Source: Sphingomonas oleivorans (lineage in GTDB: Bacteria; Pseudomonadota; Alphaproteobacteria; Sphingomonadales; Sphingomonadaceae). Taken from it: DNA of 64,000 bases. Below the pieces are notes generated by a model. It searched no databases. It was not told the origin of the DNA and was given only the letters and a program-made list of their open reading frames with translations. A program made the translations under genes and the position numbers. Where the stretch lies: assembly GCF_003050615.1 (NCBI RefSeq), contig NZ_NWBU01000010.1, forward strand, positions 219,165 to 283,164, in the 5' to 3' direction. This document shows, piece by piece, positions 20,558-28,457 of this stretch (within the stretch, counting starts at the first letter, position 1; each line of letters opens with the position of its first letter).

Positions 20558-21267
20558 CCCCTTCCGGCGCGCAGCGCGGGCGATGCCGTATCGCTGACGA
20601 TCAGCCCGTCCTTCAGCTCGACCACGCGGGCGCAGCGCGCGGCAAGCGCGCGGTCATGGGTGATCATCAGCAGCGTGGCGCCCGTCTCGCCCTGGCGGGC
20701 GAAGAGCAGGTCCATGATCGATTCGCCGGTGGCTGCATCGAGATTGCCGGTCGGCTCATCGGCGAAGAGGATGCGGGGGCGCGGCGCGGTCGCACGCGCG
20801 ATGGCGACGCGCTGCTGCTCGCCGCCCGAAAGCTGGGCGGGATAATGGCCCAGGCGATGGCCGAGGCCGACCGCTTCCAGCTCGGCGGCGGCGCGAGCGA
20901 AGGCATCCGCCTCGCCCGAAAGCTCGAGCGGGACGGCGACATTTTCGAGCGCCGTCATGGTGGGGAGCAGGTGGAAGGCCTGGAGGACGATGCCGATCCG
21001 GCCCCGGCGAGCAAGCGCCAGCCCATCTTCGTCGAGCGCGCCGAAATCGGCATCGGCCACGCGGATCGCGCCCGACGTGGCGCGTTCCAGCCCCGAAAGC
21101 ACCGCCATCAGCGAGGATTTGCCCGATCCGGAGGGGCCGAGCAGCGCCACGCTGTCGCCCGAGGAGACGGCGAGCGAGACGCCCTTCAATATCTCGACCC
21201 GCGCCGGGCCACGGCCGAGCGCGAGGGTGACATTGCGGGCATCGATCGCAATATGGGGGAATGTCAT
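20554..21267 (-). CDS. ABC transporter ATP-binding protein (YbbA type)
   Basis: ATPase of the MacB/LolD/FtsE-like group that energises the FtsX-type permease beside it. Motifs are Walker A LLGPSGSGKSSLMAV, Q-loop region VLQAFHLLPTMTALENVAVP, signature LSGGEQQRVAIARA, Walker B ILFADEPTGNLD and the H-loop LLMITHDRALA. The start is set at the ATG giving MTFPHIAIDARNVTLALG (complement of 21265-21267); a second in-frame ATG at 21304-21306 would add 13 residues, but they are not family-like and would overlap the divergent esterase start. The 4-base overlap with the permease gene implies coupled translation. Confidence 0.92.
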   Translation of the reverse strand: MTFPHIAIDARNVTLALGRGPARVEILKGVSLAVSSGDSVALLGPSGSGKSSLMAVLSGLERATSGAIRVADADFGALDEDGLALARRGRIGIVLQAFHLLPTMTALENVAVPLELSGEADAFARAAAELEAVGLGHRLGHYPAQLSGGEQQRVAIARATAPRPRILFADEPTGNLDAATGESIMDLLFARQGETGATLLMITHDRALAARCARVVELKDGLIVSDTASPALRAGRG

Positions 21268-21284
21268 CGAGGTGGAGGTTCCGG

Positions 21285-21941
21285 GTGAAAGGCTTTCCAA
21301 CTGCATATGGGGCGAGGCGGCTGCTTGTCCATGCGGCCGCTTTTTTCGCCCTTGCCGGCGCGGTGCCGGCGGTGGCGGCGGAAAAGCTGGTGCTGGCGTT
21401 CGGCGACAGCCTGACGGCGGGCTATGGGCTGAAGCCGGGGCAGGGCTTTGCCGATCAGCTGCAGGCGGCGCTCAGGCGCGACGGCATTGCCGCGCGCGTC
21501 CATAATGCGGGCGTTTCGGGCGATACAACGGCGGGCGGCAAGGCGCGGCTCGGCTGGGTGCTGACCGGGCTCAAGTTGAAGCCGGATCTGGCGATCGTCG
21601 AGCTCGGTGCCAACGACATGCTGCGCGGCCTGCCGCCGGAACAGGCGCGGGCCAATCTGGAAGCGATCCTGGCCGAGCTCCAGCGGCGCAAGATCCCGGT
21701 GCTGCTGGCGGGAATGCTCGCCTCGCCCAATCTGGGCGCGGATTATCGCCGGCGGTTCGACTCCATCTATCCGGCGCTGGCGCGACGCTACAATGTGCGC
21801 CTCTATCCCTTCTTCCTGAACGGCGTGACCGGCCAGCCGGGCATGCATATCGGCGATCGCATGCATCCCAATATGCGCGGCGTGGCCGTGATCGTGAAGG
21901 GCATATTGCCGCAGGTAAAGGCCGGGCTGGGCGCGAAATAG
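21285..21941 (+). CDS. periplasmic SGNH esterase (TesA-like arylesterase)
   Basis: Multifunctional acyl hydrolase of the GDSL/SGNH family, related to thioesterase I/protease I/lysophospholipase L1. After a signal peptide (about residues 1-28, ending AVPAVAAEK) come block I LAFGDSLTAGYGL with the serine nucleophile, the glycine block VHNAGVSGDTTAGG, block III ELGANDMLRGL and block V GDRMHPN with the Asp/His pair. The best start is GTG 21285, because GGAGG at 21274-21278 lies 6 bases upstream; ATG 21261 in the same frame lacks such a site. It is divergent from ybbA/ybbP-like genes, exactly as in enterobacteria. Confidence 0.9.
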   Translation: MKGFPTAYGARRLLVHAAAFFALAGAVPAVAAEKLVLAFGDSLTAGYGLKPGQGFADQLQAALRRDGIAARVHNAGVSGDTTAGGKARLGWVLTGLKLKPDLAIVELGANDMLRGLPPEQARANLEAILAELQRRKIPVLLAGMLASPNLGADYRRRFDSIYPALARRYNVRLYPFFLNGVTGQPGMHIGDRMHPNMRGVAVIVKGILPQVKAGLGAK

Positions 21942-21990
21942 GAGCGCCCAGCCTTCCGCTGCCCAGCCTCCCGCTGTCTTGCGGGCGGGA

Positions 21991-23091
21991 TCAGACGTTG
22001 AAGCGGAACAGCATCACGTCGCCGTCCTGGACGATATAATCCTTGCCTTCCGAACGCAGCTTGCCCGCGTCGCGCGCGCCGGCCTCGCCCTTGCAGGCGA
22101 CATAATCGGGATAGGCGATCGTTTCCGCGCGGATGAAGCCGCGCTCGAAATCGCTGTGGATCGCGCCCGCCGCCTGGGGCGCCTTGGCGCCGCGCTCGAT
22201 CGTCCAGGCGCGGGCTTCCTTGGGGCCGACGGTGAAGAAAGTGAGGAGGTGGAGCAGATCATAGCCGGCGCGGATCACGCGGGCGAGGCCGGTCTCGGTA
22301 AGGCCGAGATCGGACAGGAATTCGCCGCGATCGGCCGGGTCCATCGTCGAAATCTCCGCCTCGATCGCGGCGGAGACGATCACCGCCTTGGCGCCTTCCG
22401 CCTCCGCCTTAGCGAAGACGCGGGCGGAAAGTTCATTGCCCTCGGCCGCCGCGCTCTCATCGACATTGCAGACATAGAGGACGGGCTTGGAGGTGAGGAG
22501 CTGGGCCTGCTGGAAGATGCGGGCCTCGTCATCATCCTTGGGCTGCGTCAGGCGCGCGGGCTTGCCGTCGCGGAGAAGATCGAGCGCCTGGCCGAGCACG
22601 GAGGCGGCCGCCTTGGCCTCCTTGTCGCCCTGCGCAGCCTTTTTGGCGAAGGCGGGAACGCGCTTTTCGAGCGATTCGAGATCGGCGAGCATCAGCTCGG
22701 TCTCGACCGTCTCAGCGTCCGCGATCGGATCGACCTTGCCCTCGACATGGGTGACGTCGCCATCCTCGAAGCAGCGCAGGACGTGGACGATCGCGTCCAC
22801 CTCGCGGATATTGGCGAGGAACTGGTTGCCGAGGCCTTCGCCCTTGGACGCGCCGCGCACGAGGCCGGCAATGTCGACGAAGGCGAGCTGCGTCTCGATG
22901 ATCTTCTGCGAGCCGGCGATTTCGGCGAGCGCGGCGAGGCGCGGATCGGGCACGGCGACCTGGCCGACATTGGGCTCGATCGTGCAGAAGGGATAATTGG
23001 CCGCCTGCGCCGCGGCGGTCTCGGTCAGCGCGTTGAAGAGGGTGGACTTGCCGACGTTCGGAAGGCCGACGATGCCGCAGCGGAAACCCAT
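21991..23091 (-). CDS. ychF: Obg-like P-loop ATPase
   Basis: YchF is a universally conserved P-loop protein that prefers ATP and binds ribosomes, linked to oxidative-stress responses. The 366-residue product has G1 GIVGLPNVGKSTLFNALT at the N-terminus, switch YPFCTIEPNVG, G3 FVDIAGLVRGASKGEGLGNQ, and an NVDE sequence where GTPases have NKxD, the accepted basis for its ATP preference. A coiled-coil insertion and the C-terminal TGS domain (LTFFTVGPKEARAWTIERG, then SDFERGFIRAETIAYPDY) follow. It lies 44 bases downstream of pth on the same strand, a common bacterial pairing. Confidence 0.96.
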   Translation of the reverse strand: MGFRCGIVGLPNVGKSTLFNALTETAAAQAANYPFCTIEPNVGQVAVPDPRLAALAEIAGSQKIIETQLAFVDIAGLVRGASKGEGLGNQFLANIREVDAIVHVLRCFEDGDVTHVEGKVDPIADAETVETELMLADLESLEKRVPAFAKKAAQGDKEAKAAASVLGQALDLLRDGKPARLTQPKDDDEARIFQQAQLLTSKPVLYVCNVDESAAAEGNELSARVFAKAEAEGAKAVIVSAAIEAEISTMDPADRGEFLSDLGLTETGLARVIRAGYDLLHLLTFFTVGPKEARAWTIERGAKAPQAAGAIHSDFERGFIRAETIAYPDYVACKGEAGARDAGKLRSEGKDYIVQDGDVMLFRFNV

Positions 23092-23135
23092 GATCTTTCC
23101 TTTTGTGAACTCTCTCGCGCTTAGAGGAGCGGGCG

Positions 23136-23708
23136 TTAATCTGTTCGAAGCCTGAGCGCCACCTCGTTCATGAAGCGCGCATCGTCGCCCTGGGCGAGGC
23201 GGGGCGCCTCGGCGGCGACGGCGCCGAGCATGTCGGCCAGATCGTCCATCTCCGCCTTGGCATAATTTCCAAGCACATGGCCGGTCACGCGATCCTTGTG
23301 GCCGGGATGGCCGATGCCGAGCCGCACGCGGCGATAGGCATTGCCGATATGCGCGTCCATCGAGCGCAGGCCATTATGGCCGGCAGCACCCCCGCCCGTC
23401 TTTACCTTGACCTTGAAGGGGGCGAGATCGAGCTCGTCATGAAATGCGGTGACCGCGCTTTCGTCGAGCTTGTAGAAGCGCATCGCCTCGCCGACGGCAC
23501 GGCCGCTGTCGTTCATGAAGGTGGCGGGTTTCAGCAGCAGGATGCGTTCGCCGCCGATCCGGCCCATGGCGGACCAGCCCTGAAACTGCTTCTTCCACGG
23601 ATCGAAGCCGTGCGTTTCGGCAATGGCGTCCAGCACCATGAAGCCGACATTATGCCGATGGAGCGCATATTGCGCCCCCGGATTGCCGAGGCCGACCCAG
23701 AGCTGCAT
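23136..23708 (-). CDS. pth: peptidyl-tRNA hydrolase
   Basis: Pth cleaves the ester bond between a prematurely released peptide and its tRNA, recycling tRNA. The 190-residue protein has the family signature LWVGLGNPGAQYALHRHNVG at residues 3-22, containing the substrate-binding Asn9 and catalytic His19, then FHDELDLAPFKVKVKTGGG with the catalytic aspartate near 90 and AGHNGLRSMDAHIG. It is placed between rplY and ychF, the common rplY-pth-ychF order. A strong hairpin occupies the 69-base gap from rplY. Confidence 0.96.
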   Translation of the reverse strand: MQLWVGLGNPGAQYALHRHNVGFMVLDAIAETHGFDPWKKQFQGWSAMGRIGGERILLLKPATFMNDSGRAVGEAMRFYKLDESAVTAFHDELDLAPFKVKVKTGGGAAGHNGLRSMDAHIGNAYRRVRLGIGHPGHKDRVTGHVLGNYAKAEMDDLADMLGAVAAEAPRLAQGDDARFMNEVALRLRTD

Positions 23709-23724
23709 GATTTCGTTTCATTGC

Positions 23725-23762
23725 TTTTGCCGCCGCCCGGCGAAGGCCGGGCGACGGCAAAA
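23725..23762. terminator. long-stem hairpin between rplY and pth
   Basis: The arms 23725-23741 and 23746-23762 form a 17-base-pair stem with a single C/A mismatch (TTTTGCCG and GCCCGGC blocks) around a 4-base GAAG loop. In the direction of transcription (leftwards) the stem ends in a run of U residues, as in an intrinsic terminator. It sits inside the rplY-pth intergenic gap, so it probably attenuates read-through from rplY into pth or protects the rplY 3' end. Confidence 0.65.
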
Positions 23763-23777
23763 GTGGAGATGGGAAGC

Positions 23778-24398
23778 TTAGGCTTCCGGCGTTGCTTCGC
23801 CCGCCTCGGCCTCGCCCTCGACGCTCTTCAGAGCGGACGGCGCGACGATCGTGGCGATGGTGAAGTCCGCATCCGTGGTCGCGGCTTCGGCGCCCTTGGG
23901 CAGCACGATGTTGCCGATATGGATGGTGTCGCCCACGTCGAGGCCCTTCAGCGAGACGCTGATCTCGCCCGGGATCTCGGCGGCGTCGACGACGAGCTCC
24001 AGCTCATGCGCGACGATGTTGAGCACGCCGCCACGCTTGATGCCGGGCGACGCGGCTTCGTCGGTGAACACCACGGGCACGTTCACATGCACCTTGCTAT
24101 GCTCGCCGATGCGCAGGAAATCGACATGGAGCGGACGATCGGTCACGGGATGGAACTGGACGTCCTTGGGCAGGGTGCGGATCGAACCGCCGAGCCCGTC
24201 GATCAGCACGACGCTGTTGAAGAAGTGCCCCGTGTGGAGCAGCTTGTTCAGCGTCTTTTCCTCGACGTGGATCGAGATGGGTTCCTGCTTGTTGCCGTAG
24301 ATCACGGCGGGGACGCGGCCTTCGCGACGCTGGGCACGGGAGGCTCCCTTGCCTGCCCGTTCGCGCGTCTCGGCCGACAGGGTGAGCGTCTCGCTCAT
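23778..24398 (-). CDS. rplY: 50S ribosomal protein L25/general stress protein Ctc
   Basis: This 206-residue protein is the long (TL5/Ctc) form of L25, which binds 5S rRNA. Residues 1-95 form the L25 beta-barrel ([54 protein letters not shown]), and the rest is the C-terminal TL5 domain ([40 protein letters not shown]), with an acidic alanine/glutamate-rich tail. It is followed on the same strand by a hairpin and pth. A TraB-like lipoprotein gene lies 127 bases upstream. Confidence 0.95.
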   Translation of the reverse strand: MSETLTLSAETRERAGKGASRAQRREGRVPAVIYGNKQEPISIHVEEKTLNKLLHTGHFFNSVVLIDGLGGSIRTLPKDVQFHPVTDRPLHVDFLRIGEHSKVHVNVPVVFTDEAASPGIKRGGVLNIVAHELELVVDAAEIPGEISVSLKGLDVGDTIHIGNIVLPKGAEAATTDADFTIATIVAPSALKSVEGEAEAGEATPEA

Positions 24399-24525
24399 AT
24401 CATGTCTCCAGTTCGCTTGGTTGAATGAGCCCGCCAGCCTCCAGGGATGACCCGGCGGGAAGCGCGGCCCATAGCGGAGAGCGGGGATCAGGGCAAGCGC
24501 GGCGCTTCGCGGCGGAGCTGGGGCG

Positions 24526-25407
24526 CTATTGGACGCGCACCACCTTCAATCCCTTGGCTCCAAGCAACGCCTGGACCGATCCCTTGCCGGCGAGATGGCC
24601 GGCGCCGACCGCGACGAACAACGTACCGGGCCGATCGAGGCGACGGACGAGCCAATCGGCCCAATTGGCGTTGCGGCGATCGAGCAATGCTGTGCGCAGA
24701 TCGGCGGAATCGACGAATTCCTCGTCGAAGGTGGCGGCGATCGCCTGTTCGTCGCCACGCGTCCAGGCGGCGAGCATCGCCTCGAATTCGGCACGGGCGG
24801 CATTCGGATCGTCGAGCATCGCGCCGAGAAAGGCGCGCTGGGCCTTTTCCGGCAGCGTATCGAAGAAGCCGAGCTGCTGTTCGGGCGTCTCCAGCCCCTC
24901 GACCGGCTTGTTCGCCGCGCGGAAGCGGGCGGTAAGCTGCGGCTCGACCCCATCGCTGCCGGCGACGCCGATGTCGCGCAGCGCGGCAGCCGTCAGCGCG
25001 AGTGCGGCGGCCCATGTTTCCATCCCGTCGAGCAGAGCGAGCGGGATGCCGCTGCGCGCGACGATCTGGGCGAGCGCGGCACGCTGGTCCGGCGTCACCC
25101 GATCGGCAAGCGGCGGCAGGCCGGCCGAGCGGCCGATCGTCGCGATGATCCGGCCGAGCTTCGCGGGATCATCGTCCAGCACGGTTTCGATGACGAGGCC
25201 ATCCGCACCGTCGATCGCGCCGTCGATCGTCGTATCGCGCCAGCCATAGGCGGGCGGCAGCACATGGATGGTGCCGAACAGCCAGATGGTCGTATCCTCA
25301 TCCGCCAGCTTCCACAGCGCGGGCCTGCCTGCGGGCGGGACGGTGGGCGATTGGGCGGGGGCGCAGGCGGCGAGGAACAGTGCCGCAACGGCCAGGGCGA
25401 GCTTCAT
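24526..25407 (-). CDS. TraB/GumN family lipoprotein
   Basis: The 293-residue product has a lipoprotein signal with lipobox LAAC near residue 15 ([20 protein letters not shown]). The TraB/GumN domain follows: [15 protein letters not shown] near residue 43 holds the first conserved GTxH motif, and [20 protein letters not shown] near the C-terminus holds the GxGHL motif. These paired histidine motifs suggest a metal-dependent hydrolase, as proposed for the TIKI/TraB superfamily, but the substrate is unknown. It is a single gene, divergent from glyQ, with about 110 bases between the two starts. Confidence 0.85.
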   Translation of the reverse strand: MKLALAVAALFLAACAPAQSPTVPPAGRPALWKLADEDTTIWLFGTIHVLPPAYGWRDTTIDGAIDGADGLVIETVLDDDPAKLGRIIATIGRSAGLPPLADRVTPDQRAALAQIVARSGIPLALLDGMETWAAALALTAAALRDIGVAGSDGVEPQLTARFRAANKPVEGLETPEQQLGFFDTLPEKAQRAFLGAMLDDPNAARAEFEAMLAAWTRGDEQAIAATFDEEFVDSADLRTALLDRRNANWADWLVRRLDRPGTLFVAVGAGHLAGKGSVQALLGAKGLKVVRVQ

Positions 25408-25518
25408 CCCGCCGGCCTATACGGCTTTGGTCGTCCGTGAAAGACGGATTGCTTGACCCGTCCGCGCCGACGCGCCAAACCGCGCGCCACTTCTCAACCG
25501 GCGAAAGACGTAAAGATC

Positions 25519-26397
25519 GTGGCTGCGCAAAAGCCGCTCAGCTTCCAGAAGCTGATCCTCACCCTGCATGATTATTGGAGCGCGCAGGGCTGCGTGATCC
25601 TCCAGCCCTATGATGTGGAGATGGGCGCGGGCACATCCCATCCGGCGACGACGCTCCGCGCGCTGGGCCCCAATCCGTGGAAGGCGGCCTATGTCCAGCC
25701 TTCGCGCCGGCCGACCGATGGCCGCTATGGCGAAAATCCCAATCGCCTCGGCCATTATTATCAATATCAGGTGATATTGAAGCCTTCGCCGCCCGATCTG
25801 CAGCAGCTTTACCTGAATTCGCTCGCCGCGATCGGCATCGATCCGCTGAAGCATGACATACGCTTCGTCGAGGATGATTGGGAAAATCCCACGCTCGGCG
25901 CCTGGGGGCTGGGCTGGGAAGTGTGGTGCGACGGGATGGAGGTGACGCAGTTCACCTATTTCCAGCAGGTCGGTGGCTTCGACTGCAAGCCGGTGGCGGG
26001 CGAGCTGACCTATGGGCTGGAGCGGCTGGCGACCTACATCCAGGGCGTCGACAATGTCTATGACCTCGCCTTCAACGACGAGGGCGTGACCTATGGCGAC
26101 GTGTTCCTCGAAAATGAGCGGCAGTTCAGCGCCTATAATTTCGAGGCGGCGAACACCGAGACGCTGTTCCAATGGTTCAGGGATGCGGCCGAGGAGTGCA
26201 AGGCGCTCTTGGAGCGGGACAAGCCGCTGCCGCTGCCGGCCTATGACCAGACGATCAAGGCGAGCCATATCTTCAACACGCTGCAGGCGCGCGGCGTGAT
26301 CTCGGTTGCCGAACGGCAGGCCTATATCGGCCGCGTGCGCGAGCTCGCCAAGGGCTGCTGTGCCGCCTGGATGGCGCATAATGGGTGGGAGGCTTGA
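25519..26397 (+). CDS. glyQ: glycine-tRNA ligase alpha subunit
   Basis: GlyQ is the catalytic alpha subunit of the bacterial alpha2beta2 glycyl-tRNA synthetase. The conserved core is unmistakable: [77 protein letters not shown] and [20 protein letters not shown]. The start is placed at GTG 25519, 7 codons before SFQKLILTL, giving the usual length of about 292 residues; TTG 25453 would add 22 basic residues not typical of the family. No strong ribosome binding site decides between them. glyS begins 2 bases after the stop. Confidence 0.95.
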   Translation: MAAQKPLSFQKLILTLHDYWSAQGCVILQPYDVEMGAGTSHPATTLRALGPNPWKAAYVQPSRRPTDGRYGENPNRLGHYYQYQVILKPSPPDLQQLYLNSLAAIGIDPLKHDIRFVEDDWENPTLGAWGLGWEVWCDGMEVTQFTYFQQVGGFDCKPVAGELTYGLERLATYIQGVDNVYDLAFNDEGVTYGDVFLENERQFSAYNFEAANTETLFQWFRDAAEECKALLERDKPLPLPAYDQTIKASHIFNTLQARGVISVAERQAYIGRVRELAKGCCAAWMAHNGWEA

Positions 26398-26399
26398 TC

Positions 26400-28454
26400 A
26401 TGGCCGATTTCCTGCTCGAACTTCTCTCCGAGGAAATTCCTGCGCGGATGCAGGAGAAAGCGTGCAAGGATTTGCAGTCCTTGCTCGAGGCGGAGATCGC
26501 CAAGGCGGGCCTCAAGGCCGAGGCGATCGAGAGCTTCGCCACGCCGCGCCGTCTGGCGCTGATCGCGCGCGGCCTGCCGCTCGCGACCGAGGCAGTGAGC
26601 GAAGAAATAAAGGGGCCGCGTGCCGATGCGCCCGAACAGGCGCTGGCGGGCTTCCTCAAGAAAAGCGGGCTCAGGCGCGACCAACTCGTCGAGCGGGCGG
26701 ATGCCAAGGGCAATGCCGTGCTCTTCGCGATCATCGAAAAGCCCGGCCGGGCGACGGCGGAGGTGCTGGCCGAAGCCGTGCCCGCGATCGTGCGCGCCTT
26801 TCCCTGGCCGAAATCGATGCGCTGGGGTGCACCCTCGCTCAGCACCTCCTCGCTGCGCTGGGTGCGGCCGCTGAAGGGCATCGTGGCGCTGCTGGGCGAG
26901 GAGGTGGTGCCTTTCGCGATCGACGGGATCGAGAGCGGCGCGACGACGGTGGGCCATCGCTTCCACCATCCGGGCATCGTCACCATCGGCAGTGCGGCCG
27001 ATTATGAGGCGAAGCTGCGCGCCTGCCATGTGATCCTGTCGTCCGCCGAGCGCCGCCAGATCATCGCCGATGGTGCTGCGCGCGCGGCGGAGGCGGCAGG
27101 GCTGACGGTCGCGCCCGACGAGGGGTTGGTGGCGGAAAATGCGGGGCTGACCGAATGGCCGGTGCCGCTGCTGGGCTCGTTCGACCCGGCCTTCCTGGAT
27201 GTGCCGCGCGAGGTGATTCAGCTCACCATGCGGACCAACCAGAAATATTTCGCGCTGCTCGACGGCGAGGGGAAGCTCGCGCCCAATTTCATCTGCACCG
27301 CCAATATCGAGGCGGAGGATGGCGGGGCCGCGATCGTCGCCGGCAACCAGAAGGTGCTGGCGGCGCGGCTGTCCGACGCCAAATTCTTCTGGGAGCAGGA
27401 TCTGAAGCATCGGCTGGACGATTTCCTGCCGAAGCTGGAATCGATGCTCTTCTATGAGGGCATGGGGACGCTGCGTGCCAAGGCGGACCGCATCGCGGCC
27501 CTTTCCGCCCATATTTGCGAGCGTCATTTCCCGGAACGCGACCCGGCTACGGCCGAGCGGGCGGGCCTGCTCGCCAAGGCCGATCTGGCGACCGGCATGG
27601 TCGGCGAGTTCCCTGAGCTTCAGGGCGTGATGGGCAGCTATTATGCGGCCAAGGCGGGGGAGAAGCCGGGCATCGTCTCCGCCCTGCAGCAGCAATATGT
27701 GCCGGCGGTGGAAGGCTGCATCCCGGCCTGCGTCGCGCTGGCCGACCGGATCGATACGCTGGTCGCCTTCTTCTCGCGCGGGATCAAGCCGACAGGCTCC
27801 AAGGATCCGTTCGCGCTGCGCCGCGCCGCCTTGCAGACGATCCAGACGATCATCGTCAATGGCACGCGACTGAACCTGCTGCCCTTGTTCGAGAAGGCGG
27901 CCGAAGGGCTGGGCGAGAAGGCGGATACGGCCGAGCTGCTCGATTTCTTCGCCGATCGCTTGAAAGTTCAGCAGCGCGAGGCGGGCGTGCGGCATGACCT
28001 GATCGACGCGGTGTTCGCGCTGGGCGGGGAGGATGATCTCGTCCGGCTGCTTGCGCGGGTGAAGGCGTTGCAGGCCTATGTGGAGACGGCGGACGGGGCG
28101 AATCTGCTCGCCGGATATAGGCGCGCGGCCAATATCCTCCGTATCGAGGAGAAGAAGGACGGGGGGATTTCTACCTACGTAGATCCCGGCGCGGCGGAGC
28201 TGGAGCCGGCCGAGGCGGCGCTGGTGGCGGCGCTGGACGCGGCGGAGCCACGGGCCGCCGCCGCGGTCGAGCGCGAGGATTTCGAAGGCGCTATGGCGGC
28301 GCTGGCGACGCTGCGCGGGCCGATCGATGCTTTCTTCGATCAGGTGACGGTGAACGACGCCGATGCGGCCAAGCGGGCGCGCCGGCTCGCTCTGCTTGAA
28401 CGGATCCGGGTTGCGATGCACAAGGTGGCGGATTTCTATAAAATAGAGGGATGA
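26400..28454 (+). CDS. glyS: glycine-tRNA ligase beta subunit
   Basis: GlyS supplies tRNA-binding and anticodon-recognition functions to the alpha2beta2 synthetase. The 684-residue product starts MADFLLELLSEEIPARMQ, the standard GlyS opening, and contains LRWVRPLKGIVALLGEEVVP, LTMRTNQKYFALLDGEGKLA, FFWEQDLKHRLDDFLPKLES and the HD-like segment with SKDPFALRRAALQTIQTIIV. The C-terminal 100 residues resemble the anticodon-binding domain of class Ia synthetases (AKRARRLALLERIRVAMHKV). ATG 26400 overlaps no upstream gene; glyQ stops 2 bases before. ppdK follows after 3 bases. Confidence 0.96.
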   Translation: MADFLLELLSEEIPARMQEKACKDLQSLLEAEIAKAGLKAEAIESFATPRRLALIARGLPLATEAVSEEIKGPRADAPEQALAGFLKKSGLRRDQLVERADAKGNAVLFAIIEKPGRATAEVLAEAVPAIVRAFPWPKSMRWGAPSLSTSSLRWVRPLKGIVALLGEEVVPFAIDGIESGATTVGHRFHHPGIVTIGSAADYEAKLRACHVILSSAERRQIIADGAARAAEAAGLTVAPDEGLVAENAGLTEWPVPLLGSFDPAFLDVPREVIQLTMRTNQKYFALLDGEGKLAPNFICTANIEAEDGGAAIVAGNQKVLAARLSDAKFFWEQDLKHRLDDFLPKLESMLFYEGMGTLRAKADRIAALSAHICERHFPERDPATAERAGLLAKADLATGMVGEFPELQGVMGSYYAAKAGEKPGIVSALQQQYVPAVEGCIPACVALADRIDTLVAFFSRGIKPTGSKDPFALRRAALQTIQTIIVNGTRLNLLPLFEKAAEGLGEKADTAELLDFFADRLKVQQREAGVRHDLIDAVFALGGEDDLVRLLARVKALQAYVETADGANLLAGYRRAANILRIEEKKDGGISTYVDPGAAELEPAEAALVAALDAAEPRAAAAVEREDFEGAMAALATLRGPIDAFFDQVTVNDADAAKRARRLALLERIRVAMHKVADFYKIEG

Positions 28455-28457
28455 CCC

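Noticed and set aside
21960-21990. A five-base-pair dyad (CCCGC/GCGGG) between the esterase and ychF
   Set aside because: Too short and without a U-tract to call as a terminator in DNA this rich in G and C.
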